DNA from: Brasenia schreberi
Lineage: Eukaryota; Streptophyta; Magnoliopsida; Nymphaeales; Cabombaceae
Direction: 5' to 3'
Length of the DNA stretch: 64,000 nucleotides
Assembly: GCA_036023115.1 (NCBI GenBank)
Contig: JAYKKT010000091.1
Span: 30,823,501 to 30,887,500, forward strand
Numbering within the stretch: the stretch's first letter is position 1; the number at the start of each line of letters is the position of its first letter. The notes under the pieces were generated by a model that saw nothing but the letters and a program-made list of their open reading frames with translations, did not search any database and was not told the origin of the DNA. Positions 11,564-21,039 of the stretch are shown here, one piece after another. A program made the position numbers and the translations under genes.

Positions 11564-13044
11564 CTCTTGTCTTGGCTTGTTCATATTGAAAACTAGCTTA
11601 ACATTGAGCAAGTGCTGTTTGGCTCATTTACCAGCACTAGTCATGACCTTATTTACTATGGGACGAAGGCATAATGCAAGACACAACACGGATACACCCG
11701 CGGAAAAGGTCTGAAAGACCTGTTTTCACGTTCGGCCAAACTAACACAAAAGAACTGCACTTAATCAAGTCGACTTGTGTTTTTACATGAAACTGCCAAC
11801 TACGTAACACTGGACGTGGACCCAACTGTCCTGTTCCTGTCGATCCAAGCTAGCACGAGCAAATAACGGGGTAGCTTTCCGGTTGACCTATTTCTTGGTA
11901 CAATGGGATTGCCAAATCTGATGCATGCCCCGGCTATCAAACTCCTGATCATTAACTTGTGAGCCAACCCCCTAGCCAGACAAGTTCTTGCTTTTTGGCT
12001 GGGTTTACCTATTTCCAGCAAGACAGAAAATGACGCAACACAAACACGAGATGGAACTTGGACTTTGAACCTCTAACAGGATTTGACCCGTGCATATCAT
12101 GCTTGTCTCAAATCTTATGCGTGGATTTAAAATTGTTGATTGGATCTAGTACAAGAGGCCAAGAGATCCAAACTGACCTATGCCATATGGGAGTAGGTAT
12201 ATCAATGGTAAAGATTTAGAAGATCAATAACTCAAACTTGGGTTTTGTCATGATTGCAACTAAACACAGTATCAATTAACGACTTGCTCTTATCGAGTAT
12301 TGCATCTGCATCCGAACGAGAACATGAGCCCAAATCTTGACCCTGAATTGTTTTGATTGTATAATATATATATATAATTAGTCATTCATTCATGTAACTC
12401 TACTCATGTAAGGGATCACCCTTATAACCGGTCCCAAGCCTGAATAAAGGAGCGGGTTGCGTTAGGCTTCCAACAGCCAGCGTAAAATTGTATCGGATTT
12501 TTATACCATAAATTATACAAATTAAAATTCATTCAGGTCAGATTCAGCATTGAAAATTGTTGCACGATATTAAACCCGAAAATGACATTGAGTTCGAGAT
12601 CTGAATAAGATGGCCGTTACTCAATCACTCCACAGGTTCAACGATTGGAGAGAAAGATGGAAAAGGAGACCCAATTGTGTTGGAGTCGGTTTTGGTAGGA
12701 GAAGGATAGATTCGTACCAGCTGAAATTCTCGCAAGCAGTTGCCTAGGCGGGGAAATTTCTGTGTTGACACAGATGCAAACTTTCTCAAATCGTGTTCAT
12801 ATTTTGTCATGTATCAAATCTGCTAGAAGTTTCTTGTCGGCTCGTCTTTCCATCATGTTGCTAGTTTCAAAAACAAATGAACCTGAACACGACACCATGT
12901 TTTTTGTTGGACAAGTTTTTTTATCGTGTCGGATTCTCCAGTTGCGTGTATAAAGGAAGCCCCTGGTGTCCTGCACATCAGGTCACGAAAGACAAATTTG
13001 ACCCTTAGGCCCTTAACGGACAGGCCTCCCGCCAAAAGAGAAGA
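11564..13044. other. Intergenic DNA upstream of the PPR gene
   Basis: I see no gene. Around 12436-12490 is a stretch ('ggtcccaagcctgaataaag' and following) that resembles a phrase I associate with the 5' part of plant LINEs of the kind found at 35085; this is recalled, not tested. The 400 bases before 13045 should hold the PPR promoter, but I see no unambiguous TATA box. An AT run lies at 12361-12377. Confidence 0.4.
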
Positions 13045-14955
13045 ATGCTGCCCAGAAATTCAAAAACTATACTTCGCGTCGTCCCGCTTAACCCGATCAA
13101 TCTCTCTCAATTCAACACTCTCGTCGGTGGCATCGACCCCTCGGATTCGCTCTTGAAGAGCCTTTGCACCAACGGCCAACTCAATAAGGCGTTGCTCCAG
13201 ATGGCCGTACATGGCTATGACGTCAACTTCCATGGTTATGACTCTCTTCTGACAGAATGCATCAAACGCAAATCAGTTAGAGAGGGCAGGAGGGTACACG
13301 CCCACATGATCATAACCCGCTATCTTCCACCCGTCTACCTCGCAACCAGGCTATTGATTATGTATATAAAATCGGATCATTTGGAAGATGCACGGAAGGT
13401 GTTCGAGAGAATGCCCGAGCGAAATGTTGTATCATGGACCGCACTGATAGCTGGTTATGCACAAAAGGATCAGGGAATAAATTCGTTTGTCCTCTTCCTT
13501 CAGATGCTTCAAACTGGGATCAGACCGAATGAGTTCACTATTGCTTCGGTGCTCACTGCATGCACAGGACCTTGTGGTTTTGATCATGGAAGGCAGATAC
13601 ATGCTATTGGGGTGAAAACATTAGTTGAATTTCATATTTTTGTTGGCAGTTCTCTTCTTGATATGTATGCAAAAGCAGTTCAGATTGATGATGCTCGGAA
13701 GGTTTTTGAGGAAATGCCGCAGAGGGATGTTGTTTCTTGCACAGCAATCATTGCAGGGTATTCGCAGTTGGGTTTGGATGAGGAGGCGCTAGAGTTGTTC
13801 CGTCAGCTATTGAAGGAAGGAATGCAACCAAATTATGTCACTCATGCAAGTGTCTTGAATGCGATGGCTGGTCTGGCAGCTGTGGAGTATGGCAAGCAGG
13901 TACATGGCCGAGCCATCAGGTTAGGGATGGATAAGTATATTGTTCTTCAAAATTCTCTCATTGATATGTATACAAAATCTGGTTCTGTTAGATATGCACG
14001 TCGAGTCTTTAATAAAATGCCAGAAAGAACAGTGATCAGCTGGAACGCCATGCTTGTCGGTTATAGTAAACATGGACTGGGGAAGGAAGTTCTGGAACTG
14101 TTTGAATTGATGCAGGACCAAAAAATTAGGCCTGATAGTGTTACGTTCCTTGCCGTTTTATCGGCTTGCAGTCATGGTGGAATGGTAAAAGAAGGTTTGC
14201 ACTATTTCAATTGCATGGTGAACACCAAGCTTGTTGAACCTGAAACAGAGCACTATGGTTGTGTTGTCGATCTCTTGGGTCGTTCTGGTCAGGTTAGTAA
14301 AGCACTAAACTTCATTCTGAAAATGCCTTCGGAACCAACTCCTGCTATATGGGGATGTTTGCTTGGTGCTTGCCGAGTCCACAAAAGTGTTGGTATTGGT
14401 GAATATGTGGCGAGAAGGTTGTTTGAGATAGAGCCCCAAAATGCAGGGAATTATGTTATTATGTCAAACATCTTGGCAGAAGCTGGGCGGTGGGAAGATG
14501 TAATGCACATCAGGCATATGATGAAGGAAAGGGCAGTGCTAAAAGAACCAGGGCGAAGCTGGGTTAAGTTGAATCACATAGTTCATACATTTCATGTTGG
14601 TGCTCGGTTGCACCCCCAGCGAGAGGAAATCTATGAGATGCTAGGCCAAATGGCTTCAAGAATCAGGGCAGCTGGTTATACCCCTGATCTTAGTTGTGTC
14701 CTTCATGATGTTGATGATGAACAAAAGGAGAGGATTCTTCTTAACCATAGTGAAAAGTTGGCTATAGCCTTTTGCCTGATGAGCACAACATGTGGGGCTC
14801 CAATTGAAATTGTTAAGAACCTCCGTGTTTGTGTTGATTGCCACAATGCTGCAAAGTTGGTATCCAAAATTTTTGACAGAGAAATCTCACTCCGAGATAG
14901 CAATCGTTTTCATCGGATGGAAAAAGGTGTATGTTCTTGTGGGGACTATTGGTGA
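13045..14955 (+). CDS. PLS-class DYW-type pentatricopeptide repeat protein (At3g13770-like)
   Basis: A single-exon gene encodes 636 aa, close to the length of Arabidopsis At3g13770 (annotated as mitochondrial), which it resembles throughout. Examples are 'LLIMYIKSDHLEDARKVFER', 'VVSWTALIAGY', 'LVGYSKHGLGKEVLELFELM' and 'LLGACRVH'. The N-terminus is basic and serine/asparagine-rich, as for an organelle presequence. PPR motifs of the P-L-S type fill about residues 60-500. The PG box 'PGRSW' starts at residue 502, and a complete DYW domain ends in Asp-Tyr-Trp at 634-636. The cytidine-deaminase-like residues are all present: His568-x-Glu570, Cys596-x2-Cys599, His600 and the final Cys-x-Cys. The family binds organelle transcripts and edits specific C residues to U in mitochondria or chloroplasts. 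The start was chosen as the first Met in frame; the target site is not predictable by eye. The gene lies alone between a gypsy element and a hAT transposon. Confidence 0.93.
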   Translation: MLPRNSKTILRVVPLNPINLSQFNTLVGGIDPSDSLLKSLCTNGQLNKALLQMAVHGYDVNFHGYDSLLTECIKRKSVREGRRVHAHMIITRYLPPVYLATRLLIMYIKSDHLEDARKVFERMPERNVVSWTALIAGYAQKDQGINSFVLFLQMLQTGIRPNEFTIASVLTACTGPCGFDHGRQIHAIGVKTLVEFHIFVGSSLLDMYAKAVQIDDARKVFEEMPQRDVVSCTAIIAGYSQLGLDEEALELFRQLLKEGMQPNYVTHASVLNAMAGLAAVEYGKQVHGRAIRLGMDKYIVLQNSLIDMYTKSGSVRYARRVFNKMPERTVISWNAMLVGYSKHGLGKEVLELFELMQDQKIRPDSVTFLAVLSACSHGGMVKEGLHYFNCMVNTKLVEPETEHYGCVVDLLGRSGQVSKALNFILKMPSEPTPAIWGCLLGACRVHKSVGIGEYVARRLFEIEPQNAGNYVIMSNILAEAGRWEDVMHIRHMMKERAVLKEPGRSWVKLNHIVHTFHVGARLHPQREEIYEMLGQMASRIRAAGYTPDLSCVLHDVDDEQKERILLNHSEKLAIAFCLMSTTCGAPIEIVKNLRVCVDCHNAAKLVSKIFDREISLRDSNRFHRMEKGVCSCGDYW

Positions 14956-15346
14956 TTAGCTATGTCAATTGTGGAGGTGTGCATTTCTGCTGCCAGCTCA
15001 TAGAACTTTTCCTGGTTTGATCTTTTGGGGAAACCGAGTTGAGGTACTTGACCCCATGCCAACCTCATCATGCAGTCTGTTGGGGTGCAATTAAGGTTCT
15101 AAAAGCAACTTGACATGGGTATTATGAAAGTTTGGTTCAATAGGGAGGCCGGCTGATACCAAGAAGTGAAGAGAATTCTTCATTGTAAAGAGAGAACGAA
15201 GAAGATTCTACCTTTTGTAGAGAAAAATAAAATCGTTGGTTCAGAAAATAATAAATTAATCACAGTGGCGCAGAGGGAAATCATGGTCTGGTGCCGATTT
15301 TGCTCCTCATACAGCTTAGTTATTGATGACAATGGACATCCAGATG
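14956..15346 (+). other. Probable 3' UTR and flank of the PPR gene
   Basis: There is no further gene between the PPR stop codon and the hAT insertion. An open frame at 15166-15453 runs into the transposon end and has no motif, so it is taken as chance. Confidence 0.45.
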
Positions 15347-15354
15347 AGAAAAAC
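15347..15354. repeat. hAT target-site duplication, left copy (AGAAAAAC)
   Basis: These eight bases are identical to 18767-18774 and abut the terminal inverted repeat that starts at 15355. An 8-bp duplication is diagnostic of the hAT superfamily. Confidence 0.95.
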
Positions 15355-15440
15355 CAGTGTTGTCTGACGCGTATCGTATCGTGTATCGCTGGGCTCCACG
15401 ATACGGGCGTATCGTATCGTATCGTATCGTATCGTACTTT
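15355..15440. repeat. Left terminal inverted repeat and CGTATCG motif cluster of the hAT
   Basis: The end starts CAGTGTTGTCTG and is followed by about nine GTATCG or CGATAC motifs, five of them in a tandem 5-bp phase (TATCG repeats at about 15409-15434). Beyond it the sequence turns AT-rich. Confidence 0.85.
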
Positions 15441-15683
15441 AATATTAAAATAATGTAAAAATAATTAAAAATTAATAAAAAATAGTAAAAAATCGAAAAA
15501 AATCAAGAAAAAATCAGGAAAAATCTGATAATTGCTTTAAATTCATATAATGTAAGTTTAGTACAGATTGAGCATTCAACATTGAACAATTGCATCCAAA
15601 TTTATATATTTTGAATCCAAAAAATAAAATACAGACATAGTTTACACTTTACAGTACACTACAGTTACATATAATGTTACATT

Positions 15684-18178
15684 TTACAAATTGTAATCAG
15701 GATCATCAACTAAATAATCTTCATCTTCTCCTTGTTGCAAATCCTCATCATCATCAGCCACGCCCACACCTTCTTCAAAATCAAATTCTTCATCTCCATA
15801 ATGTTGTTGCGCTCCTTCCAAATTAATCCAGGCAACGTCTTCTTCTGTTAGGAGGGCATTTTCTTCAGTGTCTTCCATAACCCAATCTTCTAATATATCA
15901 AAATTATCCAAACTTATTGGATCGAACTGACTTTCTTCTCTATTTACTTTTTTTAATTGCCTACGACACAAACAAAGATAAACAATTAGTAAGTAATATT
16001 AACAATTGAAAACTGAAGTTAAATAATATCGAATTGAAAATTTGAAAGTAATACAACATTACCTTTTACGAAGGCGCATGTTACAACGAATATAAACCAA
16101 ATCATTAAGCCTTTTGTGTTCCAACCTGTTGCGCTTTTTTGTATGGATGTGTTCAAAAACACTCCAATTTCTTTCACAACCTGTTGCACTACAGGTTTGG
16201 CTTAAGACTCTAACTGCAAAATCTCTAAGGTTTGGACAATCACTTCCAAACCTGTTCCACCAAACATCTGTAAAAAAAATATAAACATTAGAGACATAAT
16301 AATCCACAGTAATGTAAGATGCAACTTAAATATGAAAATAAACAATGTACCTGGACGCATCGTAGAGCGGTTGCGAATTGCAACAGGCAAACCCATCAAG
16401 TGAAGAGCATTATCATATATCTCCATCTCTCGATGTATCGCATCTACTATGCTCTCATCAGGGACTAATCTGTCGATGCATTCAATGATTCCTCGATTAA
16501 CCTCACCGTCCCTTTTGAAGGTTGCTGAGTACCTCAATGATGGGTTTAGATAGTAGGCTGCTGCATGAATAGGCTGATGCAATTGTTTATTCCATCTACT
16601 ATCAATTATTTTCCACACGGGCACATAATCTCTTTTTTTTCCATTAAAGTTATTTCTGATTGCTTCTTTTGCCCTGTCCATGGATTCATAAAGGTAGCCC
16701 ATAGATGGTTTCTCCTCGCTGTCAGCCAATCTCAAAACTTTCACTAAAGGACAAGTAATTTTCAATAATCTGATACATGCATTCCAAAATGAACTTCTAA
16801 AAACCGTTTCTGCAATCTCATTTAACTTTCTGTTCCTTCTGTTTTGTGGCAACTCTGCAAATTGTTGCCACTCATCTGAGGAGAACATTCTCTTTAAAGC
16901 TTGCTTCTGTCTCACAATACTCTGTACAGATAAGAAGTTTGTTGCAAACCGAGTTGCAGCTGTGCGAAGAAGCTCTGCACCTTCTGTGTATCTCCTCATC
17001 ATACATAAAACAAATGCATGGTTGTAAATAAATTTTGTAATATCTTGGCAACACTCAGTTGCTGCCTTTATTTCATCCATCTCACCGATGTCCTCGAGGA
17101 TGAGATCTAAACAATGGGCTGCACATGGTGTCCAGTAGAAAGTCCCATAAATATCAGCTAACTCCTTTCCGACTGCTTTGTAGTTAGCTGCATTATCTGT
17201 AATCAATTTGACTACATTTTCTAGCCCAACCTCTTGTATAACCTTATCAAATTCCTCTCGTAGGATCTCTGCAGTGTGCCTCTCCTCTGACATATCTAGA
17301 GATCTCAAAAACATGAGTCCTTTAGGACAATATACAAGAAAGTTTAGCAATGTCCTTCCTCGCCTATCGGTCCATCCATCTGCCATGATAGTGCATCCTG
17401 TTTCCTTCCACGATTGTCTCAAAGTCGAACAGTATTGCTGCACTTCAATCACGGTCTGATCTAATATCTTCCCTCTCAACTTTTGATAAGAGGGCATCCT
17501 GTATCCTGGACCAATGTTAGCAATTGCATCTGCCATTGCTTGAAAATGAAAACTGTTTGCTGCATTAAATGGAATGCATGTATCATAAAACCATCTGCCC
17601 ACTGCAAGGTCTGCTTGATCGTGCAGTTGTTCTGAAGCCATAGCAGCACGAATTCCTGGCTGAGCACCAGGTGTAGTGGAAGGAGGAAAGAACAAATGTA
17701 TGCTAGAAGAAGAAGCTCTTCCTCTACTCCTTCCTGAACTTCCTCTTCTGCCACCTCCAAAGTCTTCAGATGCAACCCTCTTTCCTCTGCTAGGTGCTCG
17801 CGAACTGCTACTACCAATATCTGTTCTAGCATCTGAAGGCAAACTATCAGTGAATCCAACTCCAGTGGCAGTAGCATCATCAGCTTCTTCACACATCTGG
17901 AAATCATCCTTTTGTTGTCTCCTTTCCTGTATGCTCTCAATCATCTGCAAGCATTGCCATTTAATACCTTCTGGTACACTTCTAACTCTGCCTGTGCATG
18001 GAGCAACTTCTTTCCTGGTTCCTGCTAGGTGGTGTTTCAACCTTGAAATTCCACCACTAACCACCTTTTCACAAAATAAACATCTGATTTTTAACCTTGA
18101 ACCCTCAACTGGTATACCCCACTGCCATGCCGGATCATCAGACTTTGAATGAGAGTCTCTACCACCCCTTCCTGCCAT
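15684..18178 (-). CDS. hAT transposase (BED zinc finger, DUF659, hAT C-terminal dimerisation)
   Basis: My model has three exons: 18178-16351, 16267-16063 and 15960-15684. The introns of 83 and 102 bp have GT-AG ends on the minus strand. Joined, they give 2310 nt, that is 769 aa with no internal stop. A BED-type zinc finger lies at residues 33-61 (Cys33, Cys36, His49/His50, Cys61). A Ser/Arg-rich linker follows. The RNase-H-like catalytic region has 'MADGWTD' at about 267 and 'LITDNAAN' at about 326, then the 'PCAAHCLDL' Cys/His motif. Exon 2 supplies the hAT dimerisation segment including 'CERNWSVFEHIHTKKRNRL', with its conserved Glu at about 641. Exon 3 is an acidic tail rich in Asp and Glu. 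Without splicing, the first exon would read 49 residues into intron 1 and beyond and lose the dimerisation domain. The enzyme would excise and reinsert the surrounding element. Confidence 0.9.
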
Positions 18179-18565
18179 CTCAATGGAGTACTTTAATTAA
18201 AAAAAAAACCTGAAAATAAAAGCACTTCGTAAATCCCCCAATCTTCAAATAACACTCAAATCGAGTGTCTCCCACTTCATGAATGCAATAAAAATCGTAT
18301 ACACACACTTAATAACTTCATATTTTGTCATTCAAAAAAAAAAACCCGAAATAACACAAAAAACAATAAATATAAAGGAAAAAAAGGAAAAAAACATTAA
18401 AAATATACCTAAATCCGAGTTTGGAGGCTTGGACGGACACCGTAGGGCACGATTTTAGAGCTTTGAACACCAAGGAGGCGAAAACCGACTCTTAGGGAGC
18501 TTGAAGAACTCAAAAAGAGAGAGGAAACCCGCGAAAAATCGTGGGTTTCCCTCGGGCCGGGACCC

Positions 18566-18571
18566 TTTATA
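18566..18571 (-). promoter_or_regulatory. TATA box candidate for the hAT transposase
   Basis: Read on the minus strand this is TATAAA, inside a GC-rich near-palindrome at about 18560-18580. It lies 388 bases upstream of the transposase ATG, between the terminal motif cluster and the gene. The position is plausible, but no other core element was seen. Confidence 0.45.
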
Positions 18572-18582
18572 AGGGTCCCAGG

Positions 18583-18766
18583 GCGTATCGCCCGTATCGT
18601 ACGATACGGGCGATACGCACCGTATCGTGCGATACGGGCCGTATCGCACGATACGGTGCGATACGCCCACACCTGCGATACGGGGGCCCGTATCGTATCG
18701 TGGTGGCCCACGATACGATACGTATCGCACCGTATCGTACGATACGGTGCGATACGGACAACACTG
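18583..18766. repeat. Right terminal inverted repeat and palindromic CGTATCG cluster of the hAT
   Basis: About 18 GTATCG/CGATAC motifs are packed in both orientations, including a perfect 20-bp palindrome at 18591-18610 and a perfect 24-bp palindrome at 18727-18750. The end at 18766 reads inward as CAGTGTTGTCCG. The open frames crossing this block are products of the repeat and not genes. Confidence 0.9.
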
Positions 18767-18774
18767 AGAAAAAC
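18767..18774. repeat. hAT target-site duplication, right copy (AGAAAAAC)
   Basis: It is identical to 15347-15354. Confidence 0.95.
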
Positions 18775-19104
18775 TCAACATCAAAGACAAACTACTAAGA
18801 TACATTCCAATCGTATAGAATTACACAGATACAGGACCTCTTTAAGATTTGTAATCTAATAAGGGAGAAACTGCTCAACGTTAAGCTTGTTTTGCTGCAT
18901 ATGTTGAAGCGAACTATGACAGCAACTCAACCATCTGTGGCGACATTTCATCTTTGTCATGCTTGTGTGGGATATATAATCGATTCTAGTTGGTATCTTC
19001 ACATTCGAGGGCATAAGAGAAGCAAACCCTTTGTCAGGGTAAAGAAAACGGAGTGCATTTCAAGGAGGAACAAACATACTTTGACAGTGCATGAAGAATA
19101 TATT

Positions 19105-19359
19105 ACTCAACTAAGTCACGCAGGAGAGAGTCTCAGCCAGTGGTCCGGAGAAGGGACTCAGGAAAAGGACCACGTTTACCTCTTCAACCGAACCCCTCCA
19201 TCATCGGGACAATCCAGAAAATGGGAGGATTGGGAGCTTCCTTACTACGTCACCGCCTTACTCACCGTCGTCATCCTCGGTGTCGGCCTCAATGCCAAGC
19301 CCGACTTCACCATCGAGACGTGGGCTCATCGCAAGGACCTCGAGCATCTCCAGGCTTAG
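19105..19359 (+). CDS. Probable complex I ESSS/NDUFB11-like subunit, C-terminal exon
   Basis: A frame open from 18892 to 19359 ends in a segment with a single predicted membrane helix ('YYVTALLTVVILGVGLNA'). It is preceded by 'RKWEDWELP' and followed by 'PDFTIETWAHRKDLEHL'. This layout, a short N-terminal loop, one helix and then a D-x-x-x-E-x-W-x-x-R/K motif, matches NDUFB11/ESSS, an accessory subunit of mitochondrial NADH dehydrogenase. I assign it from that resemblance only. The residues before about 19105 do not look like part of the protein, so an upstream exon with the presequence is expected but not found; it may lie beyond the hAT insertion or be lost. A GT following the stop, at about 19409, could begin a 3'-UTR intron into which the LTR element at 19509 inserted. 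It may be a live gene or a fragment. Confidence 0.4.
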   Translation, partial: TQLSHAGESLSQWSGEGTQEKDHVYLFNRTPPSSGQSRKWEDWELPYYVTALLTVVILGVGLNAKPDFTIETWAHRKDLEHLQA

Positions 19360-19503
19360 ATCGCCGATGATTCTGCCTCCAATTGACCCGTCCAATTCTG
19401 ATCTCTGGTACCCATTTCGCGTCTCTTCTGTTTTTCTTTATATTTCTTTCTGACGAACGGTGTTGGCGCTTTAGGGGCGCGAACCGGTTTGTCCTTACTG
19501 GTG

Positions 19504-19508
19504 CTTCT
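19504..19508. repeat. Target-site duplication of the composite LTR element, left (CTTCT)
   Basis: These five bases are identical to 23556-23560 and immediately outside the TGTTG end of the LTR. Confidence 0.95.
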
Positions 19509-19825
19509 TGTTGAAGAATATGCTTATCTAGTGTTCCTTGTATTAGTTTTATGTTTTTAGGTATTATTGTACTCGCCCGAAACTTTAGGGGCATTTTGGT
19601 AATTTTCTGTACTAAGGGTATTTTGGTCAAATTCCGTTTTACAGCTCTCTATATAAGAGCTGGTAGATTGTATTAGACCTTGAGGCAGTGTGTAAGAAAG
19701 AGAGAGAAAGAGGGGGGGAGCTCCATTGGAGGTCCGCTCTTTTCCTTCGATCTCTCATATTTTCCTCCTTAATATGAGTAATATTTTTGTTTTAATCTTT
19801 CTCATCACTACTCCAAATTTAAACA
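19509..19825 (+). repeat. 5' LTR of the composite element
   Basis: It is 317 bp long. It contains a TATA box (tatataa, 19650-19656) and a GA-rich tract at about 19695-19719 that is likely near the start of the transcript. The 3' LTR differs by few substitutions plus a short insertion in the 3' copy near 23345. Confidence 0.93.
19650..19656 (+). promoter_or_regulatory. TATA box in the 5' LTR
   Basis: The sequence tatataa follows a CT stretch and is repeated in the 3' LTR as 'tatataagtg' near 23379. It is the expected core promoter of the element. Confidence 0.65.
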
Positions 19826-19837
19826 TGGTATCAGAGC
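19826..19837 (+). other. Primer-binding site (initiator Met tRNA)
   Basis: TGGTATCAGAGC is the standard plant retrotransposon match to the 3' end of initiator methionine tRNA. It abuts the 5' LTR with no gap. Confidence 0.92.
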
Positions 19838-19984
19838 CATGCCGGTGAAATATTGTTTGGAGTAGAGAAAGAAAAATCAGAATTGAAGGAAGATGAGCTT
19901 TACTGCGGAATAGGTGAAGTTGGATGACTGTTTGATGATTGAGTCTTCATAAGAAAGCTATGAGCCATCTTCACGAGGCCTCCT

Positions 19985-20133
19985 AAGAAAAACTGAAGAG
20001 ACTGAAGAAGTTTATGCACAGAAAGGAGAATCAGTTGTGTGCAGATTGTGGTGCAGCAGAACCAAAATGGGTGGTTGTGAACATTGGAGTATTTATATGT
20101 TTAAAATGTTGTGAAGATCACAGACGTCTTGGT
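19985..20133 (+). pseudogene. Captured ARF-GAP zinc-finger fragment
   Basis: The frame around 20038-20130 reads C-A-D-C, sixteen residues, then C-L-K-C, followed by 'HRRLG'. This is the C-x2-C-x16-C-x2-C finger and the following His-Arg motif of ARF GTPase-activating proteins; the arginine-finger context 'PKW...NIGVFIC' is also present. The wording fits plant AGD11-13 (ARF-GAP plus C2) proteins, which act on vesicle-trafficking ARF GTPases. There is no start codon in frame, and an apparent one-base insertion lies near 19985-19995. The fragment stops abruptly at 'LG'. It is a captured, non-functional piece of a host transcript. Confidence 0.8.
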
Positions 20134-20690
20134 GCCTGGTACAACCTCTGAAAATGATTGTGATGGCAGCTCATCATCAATTGATTGCAGGGATCCAGAA
20201 GTCTTCAACTTGATGATGAGAGTGGTGATTGAAAAATTCAAGGACATTCATTTCTATCGGTTTGGTAAACCTGTTCAGGGATCAAATGATAGCTCATGTG
20301 ATATGGCCTAGAGATTCAGGCCTAAAGAAGGAAAGAGATCTGCATTTTATAAGGATTACAGGAGATTTGCAATGTCGAAGATGTACCTATACTATAGATG
20401 GAATTGTTGACTATCACTCTGGTGTGAATGCTAGGAAGAAGAAGCAAAAACAGATTTCAGACCCTGGTTTTGGGCCGAAGGTGGTAACATTGACTGTTGC
20501 GGAAGGAAACATGCCTGTTGTTGGCGATGTTGTGAATGACAGTGTCCCAGTAGTGGAATCAGAGAGCAAGTTCGGCACTGGGAGATATTTGATTTATAGT
20601 GGTGGTGGTGATCAATGTAAGAGCATGAAGCATTTTCTGTGGAGTCTCTTGTGTTCTTTGGGTGAAGCTCAATATTTGAAGCCCAGCTTG
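20134..20690 (+). pseudogene. Captured O-fucosyltransferase-family-like fragment
   Basis: Two frames together reproduce part of a plant protein of the Arabidopsis At4g12700/At2g04280 type (O-fucosyltransferase-family annotation). The first, 20111-20311, has 'FKDIHFYRFGKPVQGSNDSS' and ends in TAG where the family has Trp. After a frameshift, 20229-20819 reads 'DYHSGVNARKKK', 'LPVVES'-like 'VPVVESESKFG', 'YLIYSGGGDQCKSMKHFLWS' and 'GEAQYL'. It covers the luminal region between the membrane anchor and the first catalytic part. It sits between the two ARF-GAP-C2 pieces, so it was inserted or joined separately. It is broken by a stop and a frameshift and is not functional. Confidence 0.75.
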
Positions 20691-20970
20691 CGGATTGTTT
20701 CAAGGAGGAGCTCAACTACACAACATAGTAAATCGACAAAGAGTACAGTTCTAGGGTCAAGTACATCAATGGATATGGTGAGCAAGGATTCATTGGATTG
20801 CTTAAGATCAAGGTTATAAGGGGCATACATGTGGCTGTTAGAGATATGAGGAGCAGTGATCCTTATGTGGTTTTATCTATTGGACTACAGAAAGTCCAGA
20901 CTAAAGTGATACAGAGTAATCTAAATCCTGTGTGAAATGAAGAGCTTATGTTGTCAGTTCCAGAAAATTA
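20690..20970 (+). pseudogene. Captured C2-domain fragment (ARF-GAP/C2 type)
   Basis: The frame reads 'GLLKIKVIRGIHVAVRDMRS', then 'SDPYVVLSIG' and 'VIQSNLNPV', a stop in place of the usual Trp, then 'NEELMLSVP'. This is the N-terminal half of a C2 calcium/lipid-binding domain. The combination 'RD-MRSSDPYVVL' and 'NLNPVWNEELMLSVP' is typical of AGD11-13 proteins, the same family as the finger at 19985-20133. The C2 domain is cut before its end. It is probably derived from the same host transcript as the finger. Confidence 0.78.
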
Positions 20971-21039
20971 AAGCACCTGTGCTTACTAAGTGAACTGAAT
21001 TTATTGAAAATGAGTGAAATTTTTGGCCATTAGCATAGG

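Larger units (their letters stand above)
15355..18766 (-). mobile_element. Complete autonomous-looking hAT DNA transposon (3412 bp)
   Basis: The element is bounded by terminal inverted repeats sharing CAGTGTTGTC (left starts at 15355, right ends at 18766) and by a perfect 8-bp duplication AGAAAAAC. Inside is one minus-strand gene for a BED-finger/hAT transposase whose three exons can be joined without a stop. Both ends carry clusters of CGTATCG/CGATACG motifs: about 9 copies at 15370-15434 and about 18 at 18583-18758. Subterminal repeats of this kind are transposase-binding platforms in characterised hAT elements; that role here is inference. The perfect duplication and intact gene suggest a recent insertion that may still be competent. 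It lies between the PPR gene and the ESSS-like exon. Confidence 0.95.

Noticed and set aside
16202..16350. Reading straight through hAT exon 1 to give a 658-aa protein
   Set aside because: The extra residues come from an intron with clean GT-AG ends. Splicing restores the 'DVWWNRFGSDCPNL' dimerisation segment in frame.
17476..18152. 154-codon minus frame and 158-codon plus frame inside the hAT
   Set aside because: Both overlap exon 1 of the transposase in other frames and have no motif.
18409..18859. Several overlapping open frames of 65-116 codons on both strands, rich in Arg-Tyr and Asp-Thr words
   Set aside because: They are translations of the palindromic CGTATCG motif cluster at the hAT end, not genes.
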